Origin: Candidatus Cloacimonadota bacterium
Lineage (GTDB): Bacteria; Cloacimonadota; Cloacimonadia; Cloacimonadales; Cloacimonadaceae
DNA length: 10,109 bases
Direction of reading: 5' to 3'
Assembly: GCA_028703735.1 (NCBI GenBank)
Contig: JAQVMI010000044.1
Location: 1-10,109 of the forward strand
Shown here: positions 1 to 8,162 of the stretch, piece after piece
Layout: each line of letters opens with the position of its first letter
Numbering within the stretch: the first letter of the stretch is position 1
Position numbers and translations under genes: made by a program
The notes under the pieces: generated by a model
Told to the model about the DNA's origin: nothing
The model's input: the letters and a program-made list of their open reading frames with translations, nothing else
Database searches by the model: none

Positions 1-1
1 G

Positions 2-643
2 GTCAATTGGCTGAAAGATGGAGGATTCATAGATGTTAAACACAAGCCAACAGAATTATTCGTGACGCTAAAAAAATATGGTTCCTTTGAGTTTGCTACT
101 CTTATTCTTTGGCTTAATCTGTGTAGTAACTCAAGTATATGTAATTGGTATTCTCAGTTGGAGATTGGTAAATACTCTAGAGATGATCTTGAGTGTTTAC
201 TTCAGGCAGAATTTTCAAATATTACATCCCGATCTCGCAGTAATGCTCTATCTTCATTGTTAGGAACACTCAAATCTACTTTGTTAAGCTCGTATTTTTG
301 TATGTGCACTTTGGGGATAGTCGGCAAAAATATTAAATCGCTTAGCAAAAGTAACTCACAGAATGTTGAACCAACAGCCCTATTGTATAGTATCTATCAG
401 TTTGCGATGGCTATCGGAAGCTACAGTTTTACTTTGTCTCAACTAATAGATAGAAATGATAAAACCGCATCGATACACGAACTCGGGATTAACGAATCTC
501 AAATTAAAAAAATGCTTCTTGGATTACAAGAGCATCGATCTCGGTTAGTCCGAGTTGAATTCAATGCGAACCTGGACAATATATTTATCAATAAAGACTA
601 CACAGCCACGGAGGCATTAAAAGCATACCTGGAGGGTAAATAG
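2..643 (+). CDS. DUF4007-like protein, 3' end only (BREX-associated)
   Basis: The reading frame is open from the first full codon in the window to TAG at 641-643, giving 213 visible codons. The real start is upstream, so the internal ATG at 62 is not needed. I see an early WLKDGGF element, then a segment reading FATLILWLNLCSN, NWYSQ and YSRDDLECLL. From memory this resembles the DUF4007 pattern of an aliphatic-tryptophan helix followed by a WY pair and an 'F/Y-S/T-R-E/D-D/E-L' helix. The C-terminal part (about the last 60 residues) looks like a small winged-helix-type tail. DUF4007 proteins often sit beside PAPS-reductase-domain genes in DND-like and BREX loci. In type 4 BREX the gene before brxC is brxP, so this may be that gene's C-terminal domain or a separate DUF4007 gene. 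No catalytic residues are visible. The stop lies one base before the brxC start, so the two genes are very likely co-transcribed. Family assignment is moderate and the exact role is unknown. Confidence 0.6.
   Translation, partial: VNWLKDGGFIDVKHKPTELFVTLKKYGSFEFATLILWLNLCSNSSICNWYSQLEIGKYSRDDLECLLQAEFSNITSRSRSNALSSLLGTLKSTLLSSYFCMCTLGIVGKNIKSLSKSNSQNVEPTALLYSIYQFAMAIGSYSFTLSQLIDRNDKTASIHELGINESQIKKMLLGLQEHRSRLVRVEFNANLDNIFINKDYTATEALKAYLEGK
631..636 (+). promoter_or_regulatory. Ribosome binding site of brxC
   Basis: GGAGGG lies eight bases before the ATG at 645, inside the last codons of the upstream gene. It fixes the brxC start and implies translational coupling, because the upstream stop is at 641-643. 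Confidence 0.75.
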
Positions 644-644
644 A

Positions 645-3600
645 ATGAATACATACAAGGAAATCATTGGCTTAAAGAAGCATTATTGTCCATATTATGA
701 TCTTCTCAATGAGGGGGGTGATTATTGGAAGTCTTTTATTCCTACATCTCAATTCCATCAATTACTAAGCTCTACCTTGGATTGTTTGGAGGGAAAAGAG
801 CTATCATTGTGGCTCCAGGGTGCTTATGGCACGGGGAAAAGCCATGCAACAGGTTTCTTAAAGCATCTATTATACTTGCCCATGGAAGATATTTCCGAGA
901 TAATAGAGAACTTCCATGATATTCAACTGAAACACAGGCTAAGACAATTTCGTGAAAAGAACACAATCTTCCCAGTTGTAATGTATGGTGCAGACAAAAT
1001 CACCAATCAGATCGATTTTGGGCTACAGCTTGAAATTGGCGTCCGCAGAGCATTTAAAACTGCCGGAATTGACCTTTCCACATATACGGACTTTGATGAG
1101 TATATAGAGGCAATTGAGGGTGATAGATCAAACTATTGGGATATCCTTATTGAAGAAGAGCTTGAAGTGCGTGAACTTGTTAAAAGCAAGGAGCAATTGA
1201 TACAAAAATTACGCTCTTTGGATCAGGATGTCTTTATTGCCCTACGAGATGCGCTTAACAGAAAGAATCGCCCCATTTCTGTAAGAGACATCGTTAAATG
1301 GTTGGCTGATGTTTCAAAACAACTTAACGAAAGCGGGTTAGCCAGCCAAATGATTATCTATTGGGACGAGTTTACAACGGTGTTAGATAAAAACAGCTCG
1401 GATATCCATGAACATATTCAGAGGATCGCCGAAGCATCCAGTTGGAGTGGGGTTCATTTGTATTTAATAAGCCATAGGACTGTGATCCAGGGGACGAAGA
1501 AAGAGGACCGGAATAAACTGCTTGGACGATTTAAAGATGTAACCTATGAGATGTCTGACATTACTACCTATCTCTTGATGGCTCATGCAATTCAAAAATT
1601 AGACTATGATTCCTGGAATCTATATCGCAATAAGCAAAACAAAAAGATAGCTACTGTGATAGAACAGATAGGGCAGAATGAAGCTGAGGCAAGCTTAGAA
1701 GATATCCGGGATTTGTATCCAATACACCCATATACTGCACATATCTCTTCTTACATTGCTAGAGTGATGGGATCAACCGAGCGGAGTATCTTTAACTTCT
1801 TAAATGATAGCAAATCCGGCTTTATGCACTTTATCAATAAGTTCCCAGGAGAAGATAGAATAGAGTACTTAACTGTTGATTACATATATGATTTCTTCCA
1901 GAAGGTATTTGAAGAACAAAACGATCCTTTCTTCACCAGTGTATTACAGAAAATGCTCTTCAATGAAAAAGCCTTGCAAAAACAGAATAAACTGTACCCT
2001 AAAATCATGAAGGCTATTCTGATAATGAATATTGCCCATCACAAGATAAATGTAGGATCAGAGAATAACCGTCTGGTTATTCCAGACGAGGTTAACCTAC
2101 GATATGCTCTTGCAGGAACACATTTAGAAGAAGATATATCCGGATTTCTTAGCTATATTGACGAAAAAAAGATCATTATTAAAGACCATAATGCAAGATA
2201 TATCGTTGATGCTGCAAATTACGATCAGAGTGAGATTGTGGAATGGATAAATAAGAATAGAGGAAAGTTCAAATACATTGAAGAAGTATTTATAAAAGAA
2301 TACCAGAATTCCTTGTTTGAACCATTAATGATGTCTCATCGTCGCCAAGATACTACAGTTGCTGTACTTTTGGATGCTGATTATCCTCAGCACCTGATAA
2401 AACAAAGGCTTTCCAAAGAAATGAAGAATGATTATCGTCTTCATTTCGCCCTGTTTATTGCTAAGAATCTTGATGAGCAGGCAAAAATTTTGGATGCGAT
2501 ACCAGATATTGCCCAAAGTACAGATGAGGTAACTTGCTATTTGGTAATGGATCAGTTGTTTACTGATGATGATTTGGATAGATATCTTGATTTCAAATCC
2601 AGAGCTGAAGTTGCCCATAACAAACATAATAGTGAAGCTGAGGAGACAGCCAGAAAAAATACTGCGGGACACCTAAATCAGTGGATAGTTAAAGCAGTTA
2701 AGCATGGGCTTATAACTTGGTTTGTACAAGATAAAGAATCTAAACTGATAAAAGGGAAATGCAATTATGCGGATTTCTATAGAGTGATTAATAAGGAAAT
2801 AAGCCAGCTTGTTTTTTACAATAGCTTCGATGTGCTATACCCCCGGATGAATGTAGAGACTGCTTGGAAAAGCACAATGGCTGTTAAAACTGCTGAGTAC
2901 TTCCTTACATGTACCAATTACATTGAGTTAAGCCAGAAGGTAAAATCTGGACCGATGGGCATCTCTCTTGATATACTTGCTGATAGAAATGGAGGGATCT
3001 TGGTGAATGAAAAACTGAAAATAATAAATAATCTTCCCGAGCATCCTTTAATGATTATGATTCAAAAACTGGAAAACCGTTTTCACGGTAAGGATGAAGT
3101 GAACTTAGCGGAAGTATTTGAGTTTTTATTCAAGCCTCCTTATGGTATTTACCCCAACCACATTTTTATGGCTGCCTTAGGCTATATTTTTAGAAGATAC
3201 ATTGGGAAGCTGTACTCAGTTAAAACGGGTGAGCTTTTAACTGAAATAAACCTTAGTGAGATGATTGAAAAGATCTATAAATACTTTTGTCATGATAGGT
3301 TTGCGTTAAAGCCTGACCTTTGGGTACGGATCGGTTCAGAAAACGAAAATCAGCTTGTTAGATTATTGGAAGAGATGTTTGAGTTACCTGATTGCAATAG
3401 CATTGTCGATACAAGGCTAAAGCTGGCTGACTGGCTAAAAAGCAATATGGCTATGCCACTATGGTTATTGAAGTACTCAAACACGGTTAACGATGATATC
3501 CTGATTGGTCTTGATATTATTACATCTAAGATTCTCGATTTGAGGGCTACAGATGCCAGAATATCACCAACAGAGTTTAAGGATATTTATAACGAGATTG

Positions 3601-4052
3601 CAAGAGTAAAAGCTCCCTTGATGACAATGTTAAAAAGCATTGATGATAATAGGCGAAAATCACTGTTTAAGTCATTCATATCTAAAGAGATTGAGAAGGT
3701 TAGTGCGACTTATAATGATGAATACTACAATGATCTTATGGGATATTTGGTTAAAAATCTACAGTTAGACCCGATTTATTGGGAAGAAGAAAGAGTAATT
3801 TCCAAAATCAAAGACTGGTACATCGACATAATTACGCCTGAAGAACCACCAATAATCACTCCAATTTCTGATAAAAAATCCGACACCGCGATGCCAACAA
3901 GCTCACAGCATCGGAAAGCACTTGACGAGGTTGTAACGATGATAGATGAGTACGATGGAGATGTAAAATTTCTTTTGATAAGGTTAATCAAGCAAGATGA
4001 CAGAATTTTGAATGTGGTATTTGATATCTTGTCTGGAAATCAAAATGATTGA
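645..4052 (+). CDS. brxC: BREX P-loop ATPase BrxC
   Basis: This 1135-residue protein matches BrxC, the large P-loop ATPase found in nearly all BREX types, in size, motif layout and neighbourhood. The Walker A motif is at residues 59-66 (GAYGTGKS, with K65 and S66), close to the N-terminus as usual for BrxC. A Walker B motif follows at 237-243 (MIIYWDE, D242 and E243), and a sensor-like LYLISHRT strand is at 273-280. The rest is a long, mostly helical region without a second recognisable active site. A proline- and serine-rich linker at about 1062-1087 precedes a small C-terminal helical domain. The start is supported by GGAGGG eight bases upstream. The end overlaps the preferred pglZ start by eight bases. 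In known BREX systems BrxC is needed for defence, probably as an ATP-driven assembly or DNA-associated component. Its precise activity is not readable from sequence. The assignment to type 4 rests on gene order rather than on this protein alone. Confidence 0.88.
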   Translation: MNTYKEIIGLKKHYCPYYDLLNEGGDYWKSFIPTSQFHQLLSSTLDCLEGKELSLWLQGAYGTGKSHATGFLKHLLYLPMEDISEIIENFHDIQLKHRLRQFREKNTIFPVVMYGADKITNQIDFGLQLEIGVRRAFKTAGIDLSTYTDFDEYIEAIEGDRSNYWDILIEEELEVRELVKSKEQLIQKLRSLDQDVFIALRDALNRKNRPISVRDIVKWLADVSKQLNESGLASQMIIYWDEFTTVLDKNSSDIHEHIQRIAEASSWSGVHLYLISHRTVIQGTKKEDRNKLLGRFKDVTYEMSDITTYLLMAHAIQKLDYDSWNLYRNKQNKKIATVIEQIGQNEAEASLEDIRDLYPIHPYTAHISSYIARVMGSTERSIFNFLNDSKSGFMHFINKFPGEDRIEYLTVDYIYDFFQKVFEEQNDPFFTSVLQKMLFNEKALQKQNKLYPKIMKAILIMNIAHHKINVGSENNRLVIPDEVNLRYALAGTHLEEDISGFLSYIDEKKIIIKDHNARYIVDAANYDQSEIVEWINKNRGKFKYIEEVFIKEYQNSLFEPLMMSHRRQDTTVAVLLDADYPQHLIKQRLSKEMKNDYRLHFALFIAKNLDEQAKILDAIPDIAQSTDEVTCYLVMDQLFTDDDLDRYLDFKSRAEVAHNKHNSEAEETARKNTAGHLNQWIVKAVKHGLITWFVQDKESKLIKGKCNYADFYRVINKEISQLVFYNSFDVLYPRMNVETAWKSTMAVKTAEYFLTCTNYIELSQKVKSGPMGISLDILADRNGGILVNEKLKIINNLPEHPLMIMIQKLENRFHGKDEVNLAEVFEFLFKPPYGIYPNHIFMAALGYIFRRYIGKLYSVKTGELLTEINLSEMIEKIYKYFCHDRFALKPDLWVRIGSENENQLVRLLEEMFELPDCNSIVDTRLKLADWLKSNMAMPLWLLKYSNTVNDDILIGLDIITSKILDLRATDARISPTEFKDIYNEIARVKAPLMTMLKSIDDNRRKSLFKSFISKEIEKVSATYNDEYYNDLMGYLVKNLQLDPIYWEEERVISKIKDWYIDIITPEEPPIITPISDKKSDTAMPTSSQHRKALDEVVTMIDEYDGDVKFLLIRLIKQDDRILNVVFDILSGNQND
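4035..4052 (+). promoter_or_regulatory. brxC/pglZ overlap with pglZ start signal
   Basis: GGA at 4035-4037 lies seven bases before the ATG at 4045, and the brxC stop TGA is at 4050-4052. The reading frame also has an ATG 33 bases earlier, at 4012. That one has no good Shine-Dalgarno sequence and would add the residues MWYLISCLEIK, so 4045 is preferred. The overlap suggests translational coupling. Confidence 0.55.
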
Positions 4053-6345
4053 ATTTAGTAAGCTGGAATCGCTAATCGCAGAAGTTGCTACCGATACACA
4101 AGTCGAAAGCGGTGCTCAAGGTAGATATCCTGTTAGAGTAATATTGCTTGATGACTTCTATCATTATATGTCCTTGATTAATAAACTAAATGTAAGGCAA
4201 ATCGACTTATCAGAATTGTTGGAATCCGAAGATTCATGGTTTGGTCTTAGCTCATTATGTGATTTAGTTAATAACATTACTGAGAGTGCAGTTCTATATC
4301 CCGTATCAGAAGTTCTAAGATTCTATTCGAAGGATAAGCTATCTGGTTTCTTTAGCAGTGTGTTACTAAAACAAAACACACACGATTGTAGGATTTATCT
4401 ACCCATCGTTGGGCTTCAAGACAGATTCTATCAGTTTTGGAATACTTTCAACAGAAAAGCTGAAGGACCACCTGTATGGTACTTGAATACACCTGCGGAT
4501 TATCAAAAAACCATCACAGTATATACTTGCGATTCAAGTATTGAAAGCTGTATTTCTACAATTTCAAACAATAGGGACTGGCTGCAATACTGGAGAACCG
4601 AAAGGGCAACCCCAATCATTACTAAAACCCCATCTCTCAAACTCAGATGGGATGAGTTTTTGCCAAACGGTTGTTTTGAAAAAGAGAACCTTGATACACC
4701 CAGGGATTTGCTCCAGAAGATTCATCGCCTTGAATTTACAAAACCTTTCTTAGCATCTGAACTGAATCTTTGGAATAGAATGTTAGGTGAATTTGAAAAG
4801 GAAAGAGATAGGATAGGACTGTATCCAATTGAGTTTTTAGAACACTTGTTAGGGATTAAGCCTGGATTCAATTATCAAGCTAATGAGTTATTGGCATACT
4901 ACTTAAGCTGCAATAATTATCAAAGATGGTTGATTGTAATGTTGGCTTTTCAAAGAGAAAATGACGATTCTTACCTTGTAAGTGTTCTATTAGAATTGGA
5001 TTCATATTCAGATCACTCGTTAATATATCATCTCTATTATAACATTCTTTCCATGGATAATGAAAAGCACATCACTGAACGTAAAACTCTGATAGAATCT
5101 ATTCCGGCTAATCTTAGACACCAAACAAACACGTTTATAGAAGAATTTGTTTCTAATCTCAAAGAAAGGACGGACAGCTTAAATCTTATAACTACTTATA
5201 CTGTGCCAGAGAAAGAATATTTAATCTTGAAGCTTGTTTCTGAAGATAAGCTTTCAGAACTATGTGATTTGTTCCCAGAAATACGAGCTTATCTGGATTG
5301 GGATAGCAGCCCTCTCTACAGTGAAAGGATTAGTGAACAAATAAGGAAGTATTTTTCCGAATATTGCCTTACTAAGTTGAGAAACAGAAAATCCTCTGAC
5401 TTTGACCAGTTGTTTTCCGTGTTTAATGAAAACCTTGATTCCTTTTACAAATGGTACTACAAATTGAATCCCATAGAAATAAAGGAGGGTGTACGCGTTA
5501 TACAGATGGATGGAGTAGGAGCAGAGTGGATTCCATATATTGGATATATTCTTCAACAAGATAGGGAGAATCATAATAAAATCATTAAAAGCATTGATAT
5601 CTGCAGAGCTAAATTACCGACAATAACAAAGCTAAATAAGATTGTTGTGGATCAGAATTTTATTCGTGATTATGATCAGAGAATAATCCATAGTTTGGCA
5701 GGTTATTCATATCCTATAACTCTTATTGAGGGTATGGAGCAAATAAAATCAATGATAAGAGACTATGTCTTACAGAGCCCTGAAAATGAGCTATATATAA
5801 CCTCAGACCATGGCTCTACCTGCTTATGCCAAAAGCAGTTTGATTGTGTATCTGTGCAAAAGGACATCGATTCTAAACATGAAGGAAGATACTATGAGGG
5901 GTCTGTTTCGTTGGCTGACAATGCGTTTTTCTTCAATACAAACCAGCATTATGTTGCTCTTAAGCACAATGTACTTTCGAGTGTTCCCCATCGGGAAACA
6001 CATGGTGGGGCTACTCCAGAAGAAGTAATCGTTCCCTATATTCATATTGTTAGTTCTGAAAACACAAAAATAGCTGACTTCCATATAGAGATTCAAAATA
6101 AAACCATCGAATTTGGGGCAAAAATTCTTAACATCGCAGTTAAACCCAAACCAGATGTTCCTCCTATCCTGTATATATTGGATATGAAAATCCAACCTTC
6201 AATAAACGGTTTAGGCTACAGCTACTCTTTGGAGACGTTAAATAGCGGTAAATATAAGATAAAAATTGAAATTAACAAGCAACTATATTTCGACAGTATT
6301 GAGTTAACAACTGGCTTCATAGAGGAGGATTTGTTCGATGAATGA
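4045..6345 (+). CDS. pglZ: BREX phosphatase-like protein PglZ
   Basis: This is a 766-residue protein from the preferred start (777 if the ATG at 4012 is used). The C-terminal half carries the PglZ signature of the alkaline phosphatase superfamily. A first metal-site strand reads VIQMDGVG with D489. A second site reads SDHGST with D588, H589 and G590. A third reads THGGATPEEVIVPY with H653. These three places are where the superfamily binds its two divalent metals. The N-terminal half is largely helical and has no motif I recognise. PglZ is the marker gene of BREX and is required for defence in tested systems. A phosphatase or nuclease-like activity has been proposed, but the natural substrate is unsettled. 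The gene overlaps brxC by eight bases and the next ORF by eight bases. All expected metal ligands that I can check are present, so it looks functional. Confidence 0.9.
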   Translation: MIEFSKLESLIAEVATDTQVESGAQGRYPVRVILLDDFYHYMSLINKLNVRQIDLSELLESEDSWFGLSSLCDLVNNITESAVLYPVSEVLRFYSKDKLSGFFSSVLLKQNTHDCRIYLPIVGLQDRFYQFWNTFNRKAEGPPVWYLNTPADYQKTITVYTCDSSIESCISTISNNRDWLQYWRTERATPIITKTPSLKLRWDEFLPNGCFEKENLDTPRDLLQKIHRLEFTKPFLASELNLWNRMLGEFEKERDRIGLYPIEFLEHLLGIKPGFNYQANELLAYYLSCNNYQRWLIVMLAFQRENDDSYLVSVLLELDSYSDHSLIYHLYYNILSMDNEKHITERKTLIESIPANLRHQTNTFIEEFVSNLKERTDSLNLITTYTVPEKEYLILKLVSEDKLSELCDLFPEIRAYLDWDSSPLYSERISEQIRKYFSEYCLTKLRNRKSSDFDQLFSVFNENLDSFYKWYYKLNPIEIKEGVRVIQMDGVGAEWIPYIGYILQQDRENHNKIIKSIDICRAKLPTITKLNKIVVDQNFIRDYDQRIIHSLAGYSYPITLIEGMEQIKSMIRDYVLQSPENELYITSDHGSTCLCQKQFDCVSVQKDIDSKHEGRYYEGSVSLADNAFFFNTNQHYVALKHNVLSSVPHRETHGGATPEEVIVPYIHIVSSENTKIADFHIEIQNKTIEFGAKILNIAVKPKPDVPPILYILDMKIQPSINGLGYSYSLETLNSGKYKIKIEINKQLYFDSIELTTGFIEEDLFDE
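6323..6328 (+). promoter_or_regulatory. Ribosome binding site of brxL 5' part
   Basis: AGGAGG lies nine bases before the ATG at 6338, within the last codons of pglZ. It is among the strongest Shine-Dalgarno matches in the window and fixes the start of the first brxL half. Confidence 0.8.
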
Positions 6346-6778
6346 TTTAGATTACAAAATTAGAGACCATTTTAAGGAAGAGTCAGTCTTAAAAACACCT
6401 GATAGATACCAAATTTTTCATGGGAACCCACTTCCTTCGTTCATTAAAGACTGGCTAATCAAGAAGTTTACGGGAACAGAAGGAAATCTACAAGCTGAAA
6501 ATTTAGTTAAGTTCATGAGTAATCACATAGCTAATAAATCTGATAGCATAAAGAGAAGACTTCAGACTGACAGAACTGAAGAGCAAGTTCTTTGCAGATT
6601 GATTGTTGAAACGGATATAAAAAACGATGTTATGAAGTTTTCTATTCCAGATTTGGGAATCAAACCGAATGAAGGTAGAATACCTTCTTATGTAGCGAAA
6701 AAATACCCCCAGTTACGAGACAATGAAGTATGGGGTATAGTAAAATTGGTATATTCCCCTCCCAATTTTCCGGATTAG
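6338..6778 (+). CDS. brxL: BrxL N-terminal domain, ended by in-frame TAG
   Basis: This 146-residue product corresponds to the N-terminal, DNA-binding portion of BrxL. The start LDYKIRDHF, the central RTEEQVLCRLIVETDIKND and the end VWGIVKLVYSPPN run in the same order as in full-length BrxL proteins that I remember. It stops at TAG 6776-6778. The AAA+ part follows in the same reading frame, with only five codons between this stop and the next usable GTG. Reading through the stop would give one protein of about 482 residues. The start overlaps the pglZ stop by eight bases and has a strong AGGAGG. Either this is the front half of a nonsense-interrupted brxL, or the domain is made separately and works in trans with the next product. 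The sequence alone does not decide. A sequencing or assembly error at one base is also possible. Confidence 0.82.
   Translation: MNDLDYKIRDHFKEESVLKTPDRYQIFHGNPLPSFIKDWLIKKFTGTEGNLQAENLVKFMSNHIANKSDSIKRRLQTDRTEEQVLCRLIVETDIKNDVMKFSIPDLGIKPNEGRIPSYVAKKYPQLRDNEVWGIVKLVYSPPNFPD
6776..6778 (+). other. In-frame amber codon splitting brxL
   Basis: TAG at this site is in the same frame as both flanking ORFs, with no indel. The upstream frame ends NFPD and the downstream frame continues GFIDLVDFKPF. TAG is also the normal stop of the first gene in the window and of the second brxL half, so a general reassignment of TAG is not supported. Confidence 0.9.
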
Positions 6779-6793
6779 GGATTTATTGATCTT

Positions 6794-7786
6794 GTGGATT
6801 TCAAACCTTTTACTCCCTATAAAGTGGATATAGGGTTTTATAAAAGTACAAGCAAGCAATTTACATTTGAAGAATGGGTAGATGTGCTAATCAGGGCAAT
6901 GGAGTATAACCCTGATAATAACAATCCCGCTACAGGCTTTGATTCCATCGAAAAAAAACTGTTATTCCTTACACGGTTACTCATTTTTGTTGAACCGAAT
7001 CTGAATGTTATTGAATTAGCTCCAAAAGGAACGGGTAAATCTTACGTTTTTGGTAATCTTTCGAAGTATGGGTGGCTTTTTTCCGGTGGTAAGGTAAGTA
7101 GAGCAAAACTGTTTTATGATATAGGAAGAAAAGCTGCTGGGATTATTGAAAAGTACGACTTCGTAACATTTGATGAGATTGAGACAATCAGCTTTTCTGA
7201 TGAATCAGAGATGTTGGGAGCATTAAAAAACTATCTGGAGTCAGCAAAATTTAGCTTGGCTAACTATAATGGTTCTTCAGAAGCTGGATTGATTCTTCTT
7301 GGAAATTTGCCATTAAACCAATGGGGGAAACCATTAAATGATAGTTATTTCAAGGCTCTTAATCCACTTTTTCAGAATTCTGCATTGCTGGATAGATTTC
7401 ACGCTTTTATTCAGGGGTGGGATTTAATTCGCGTTAACGAAGATATGTTACTAAAGGGTTATTCCTTAAACGTGGAGTATTTTTCAGAGATATTACACAA
7501 ACTGCGCAATGACTCCACCTATAGTTATATAGTAAGTGAACTGATTGAGATACCCAAAGGAGCTGATACTAGAGACAAGAAAGCAATTGTGAAGGTGGCA
7601 ACTGCATATCTGAAATTGTTGTTTCCATGGGTTAACGAACCTTCTGATGTTGATTTAGATTTGTTCCGGAAATACTGTCTGGAACCTGCAATTCAAAAGA
7701 GAGGAATAATAAAAGAACAAATATCGATAATTGATCCTGAGTTCAATAAACGTGTGCCTGATATAAGAATTAAACGTAGTACATAG
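6794..7786 (+). CDS. brxL: BrxL AAA+ ATPase part (Lon-related family)
   Basis: This ORF encodes 330 residues from a GTG start and holds the ATPase core of BrxL. Walker A is APKGTGKS at 76-83 (K82, S83). Walker B is FVTFDE at 123-128 (D127, E128). A sensor-1-like asparagine (N171) lies in LILLGNLP, and a likely arginine finger (R200) lies in SALLDRFHAF. BrxL of type 1 BREX is a ring-forming, DNA-binding AAA+ protein of roughly 680 residues with a C-terminal Lon-like domain. That last domain is absent here. Shorter BrxL-like proteins of about 450-480 residues also exist as far as I recall, so the reconstructed 482-residue product may be of natural length. The start is weak: AGGGA at 6777-6781 lies 12 bases before the GTG. 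Translation may depend on reinitiation after, or readthrough of, the TAG. The C-terminal end LDLFRKYCLEPAIQKR to IDPEF is typical of the family. Confidence 0.82.
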   Translation: MDFKPFTPYKVDIGFYKSTSKQFTFEEWVDVLIRAMEYNPDNNNPATGFDSIEKKLLFLTRLLIFVEPNLNVIELAPKGTGKSYVFGNLSKYGWLFSGGKVSRAKLFYDIGRKAAGIIEKYDFVTFDEIETISFSDESEMLGALKNYLESAKFSLANYNGSSEAGLILLGNLPLNQWGKPLNDSYFKALNPLFQNSALLDRFHAFIQGWDLIRVNEDMLLKGYSLNVEYFSEILHKLRNDSTYSYIVSELIEIPKGADTRDKKAIVKVATAYLKLLFPWVNEPSDVDLDLFRKYCLEPAIQKRGIIKEQISIIDPEFNKRVPDIRIKRST

Positions 7787-7922
7787 TACCGCCATGTATC
7801 TATTTAAGTATCAAGCCTTTAATGTTTTTCCGAAATAGTTTTCATTGCCAGTTTTCTTTAAAAACAAAACTGATAAAAACGTCAAGTTAATTTTTAGGGA
7901 TGTGCTTGGAATAGGGTTGCAG
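7787..7922. other. Intergenic stretch after brxL, before repeat unit A
   Basis: No gene is visible in this AT-rich stretch. Its only structure of note is the weak stem at 7849-7872. It lies between two convergent genes. Confidence 0.6.
7849..7872 (+). terminator. Weak AT-rich stem downstream of the BREX operon
   Basis: CAGTTTT (7849-7855) pairs with AAAACTG (7866-7872) around a ten-base loop, about 60 bases after the last BREX stop. It has no T-tract afterwards and few G:C pairs, so it is at best a poor intrinsic terminator. The larger hairpins of repeat unit A, just downstream, may matter more. Confidence 0.25.
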
Positions 7923-8155
7923 CGTAATTACATTTGCCACGTTTGCTTTGGCTTAAGAACAGTCGAGGCGACTGTTTCTACGAGTTAGGGCTTTTGCTAT
8001 CGTAACATAGGATTGCATCCTGTTGTAGGTGTGTGGTTTGTAACCCGCACTAAGACAAGCTTTTACCGCTATCTGAACGCATGAGTCCTCTGCACCGAAA
8101 ATATTCTGGGGGTACTTTATCAATTGAGAAAGGTGCAGATGACTCCTGCTTAGTG
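7923..8155 (+). repeat. Repeat unit A: leader plus one core
   Basis: This is a non-coding unit repeated at 9374-9985 in the same orientation. The leader (about 7923-8000) begins CGTAATT and has a perfect 8-bp hairpin with loop AGG at 7958-7976. The core begins CGTAACATAGG at 8001. It carries a 5-bp hairpin with loop TGC at 8009-8021, and a 9-bp hairpin with a one-base bulge and loop TGT at 8029-8050. Finally an 18-bp inverted repeat (16 pairs) has arms at 8079-8096 and 8132-8149 around a 35-base loop. The unit sits exactly between the convergent brxL and rhuM genes and ends about eight bases from the rhuM stop. It could act as a structured 3' end for either gene, as a non-coding RNA, or as a recombination or transposition substrate. 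I do not recognise the family. Confidence 0.85.
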
Positions 8156-8162
8156 TGGTTGC

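Noticed and set aside
2325..2672. A 115-codon minus-strand frame inside brxC
   Set aside because: It lies fully within the convincing brxC frame, has no ribosome site worth noting and resembles no family.
6776..7786. Reassignment of TAG to an amino acid in this organism
   Set aside because: TAG ends the first gene one base before brxC, and ends the second brxL part with no conserved sequence after it, so it acts as a normal stop.
6794..7786. Loss of the BrxL C-terminal Lon-like domain by repeat insertion
   Set aside because: No remnant of such a domain is visible after 7786, and shorter BrxL-like proteins are known to exist, so truncation is not shown.
7923..8155. Integron attC site or retron non-coding RNA
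   Set aside because: No integrase or reverse transcriptase is in the window, and I could not find the paired core sites of attC in the right arrangement.
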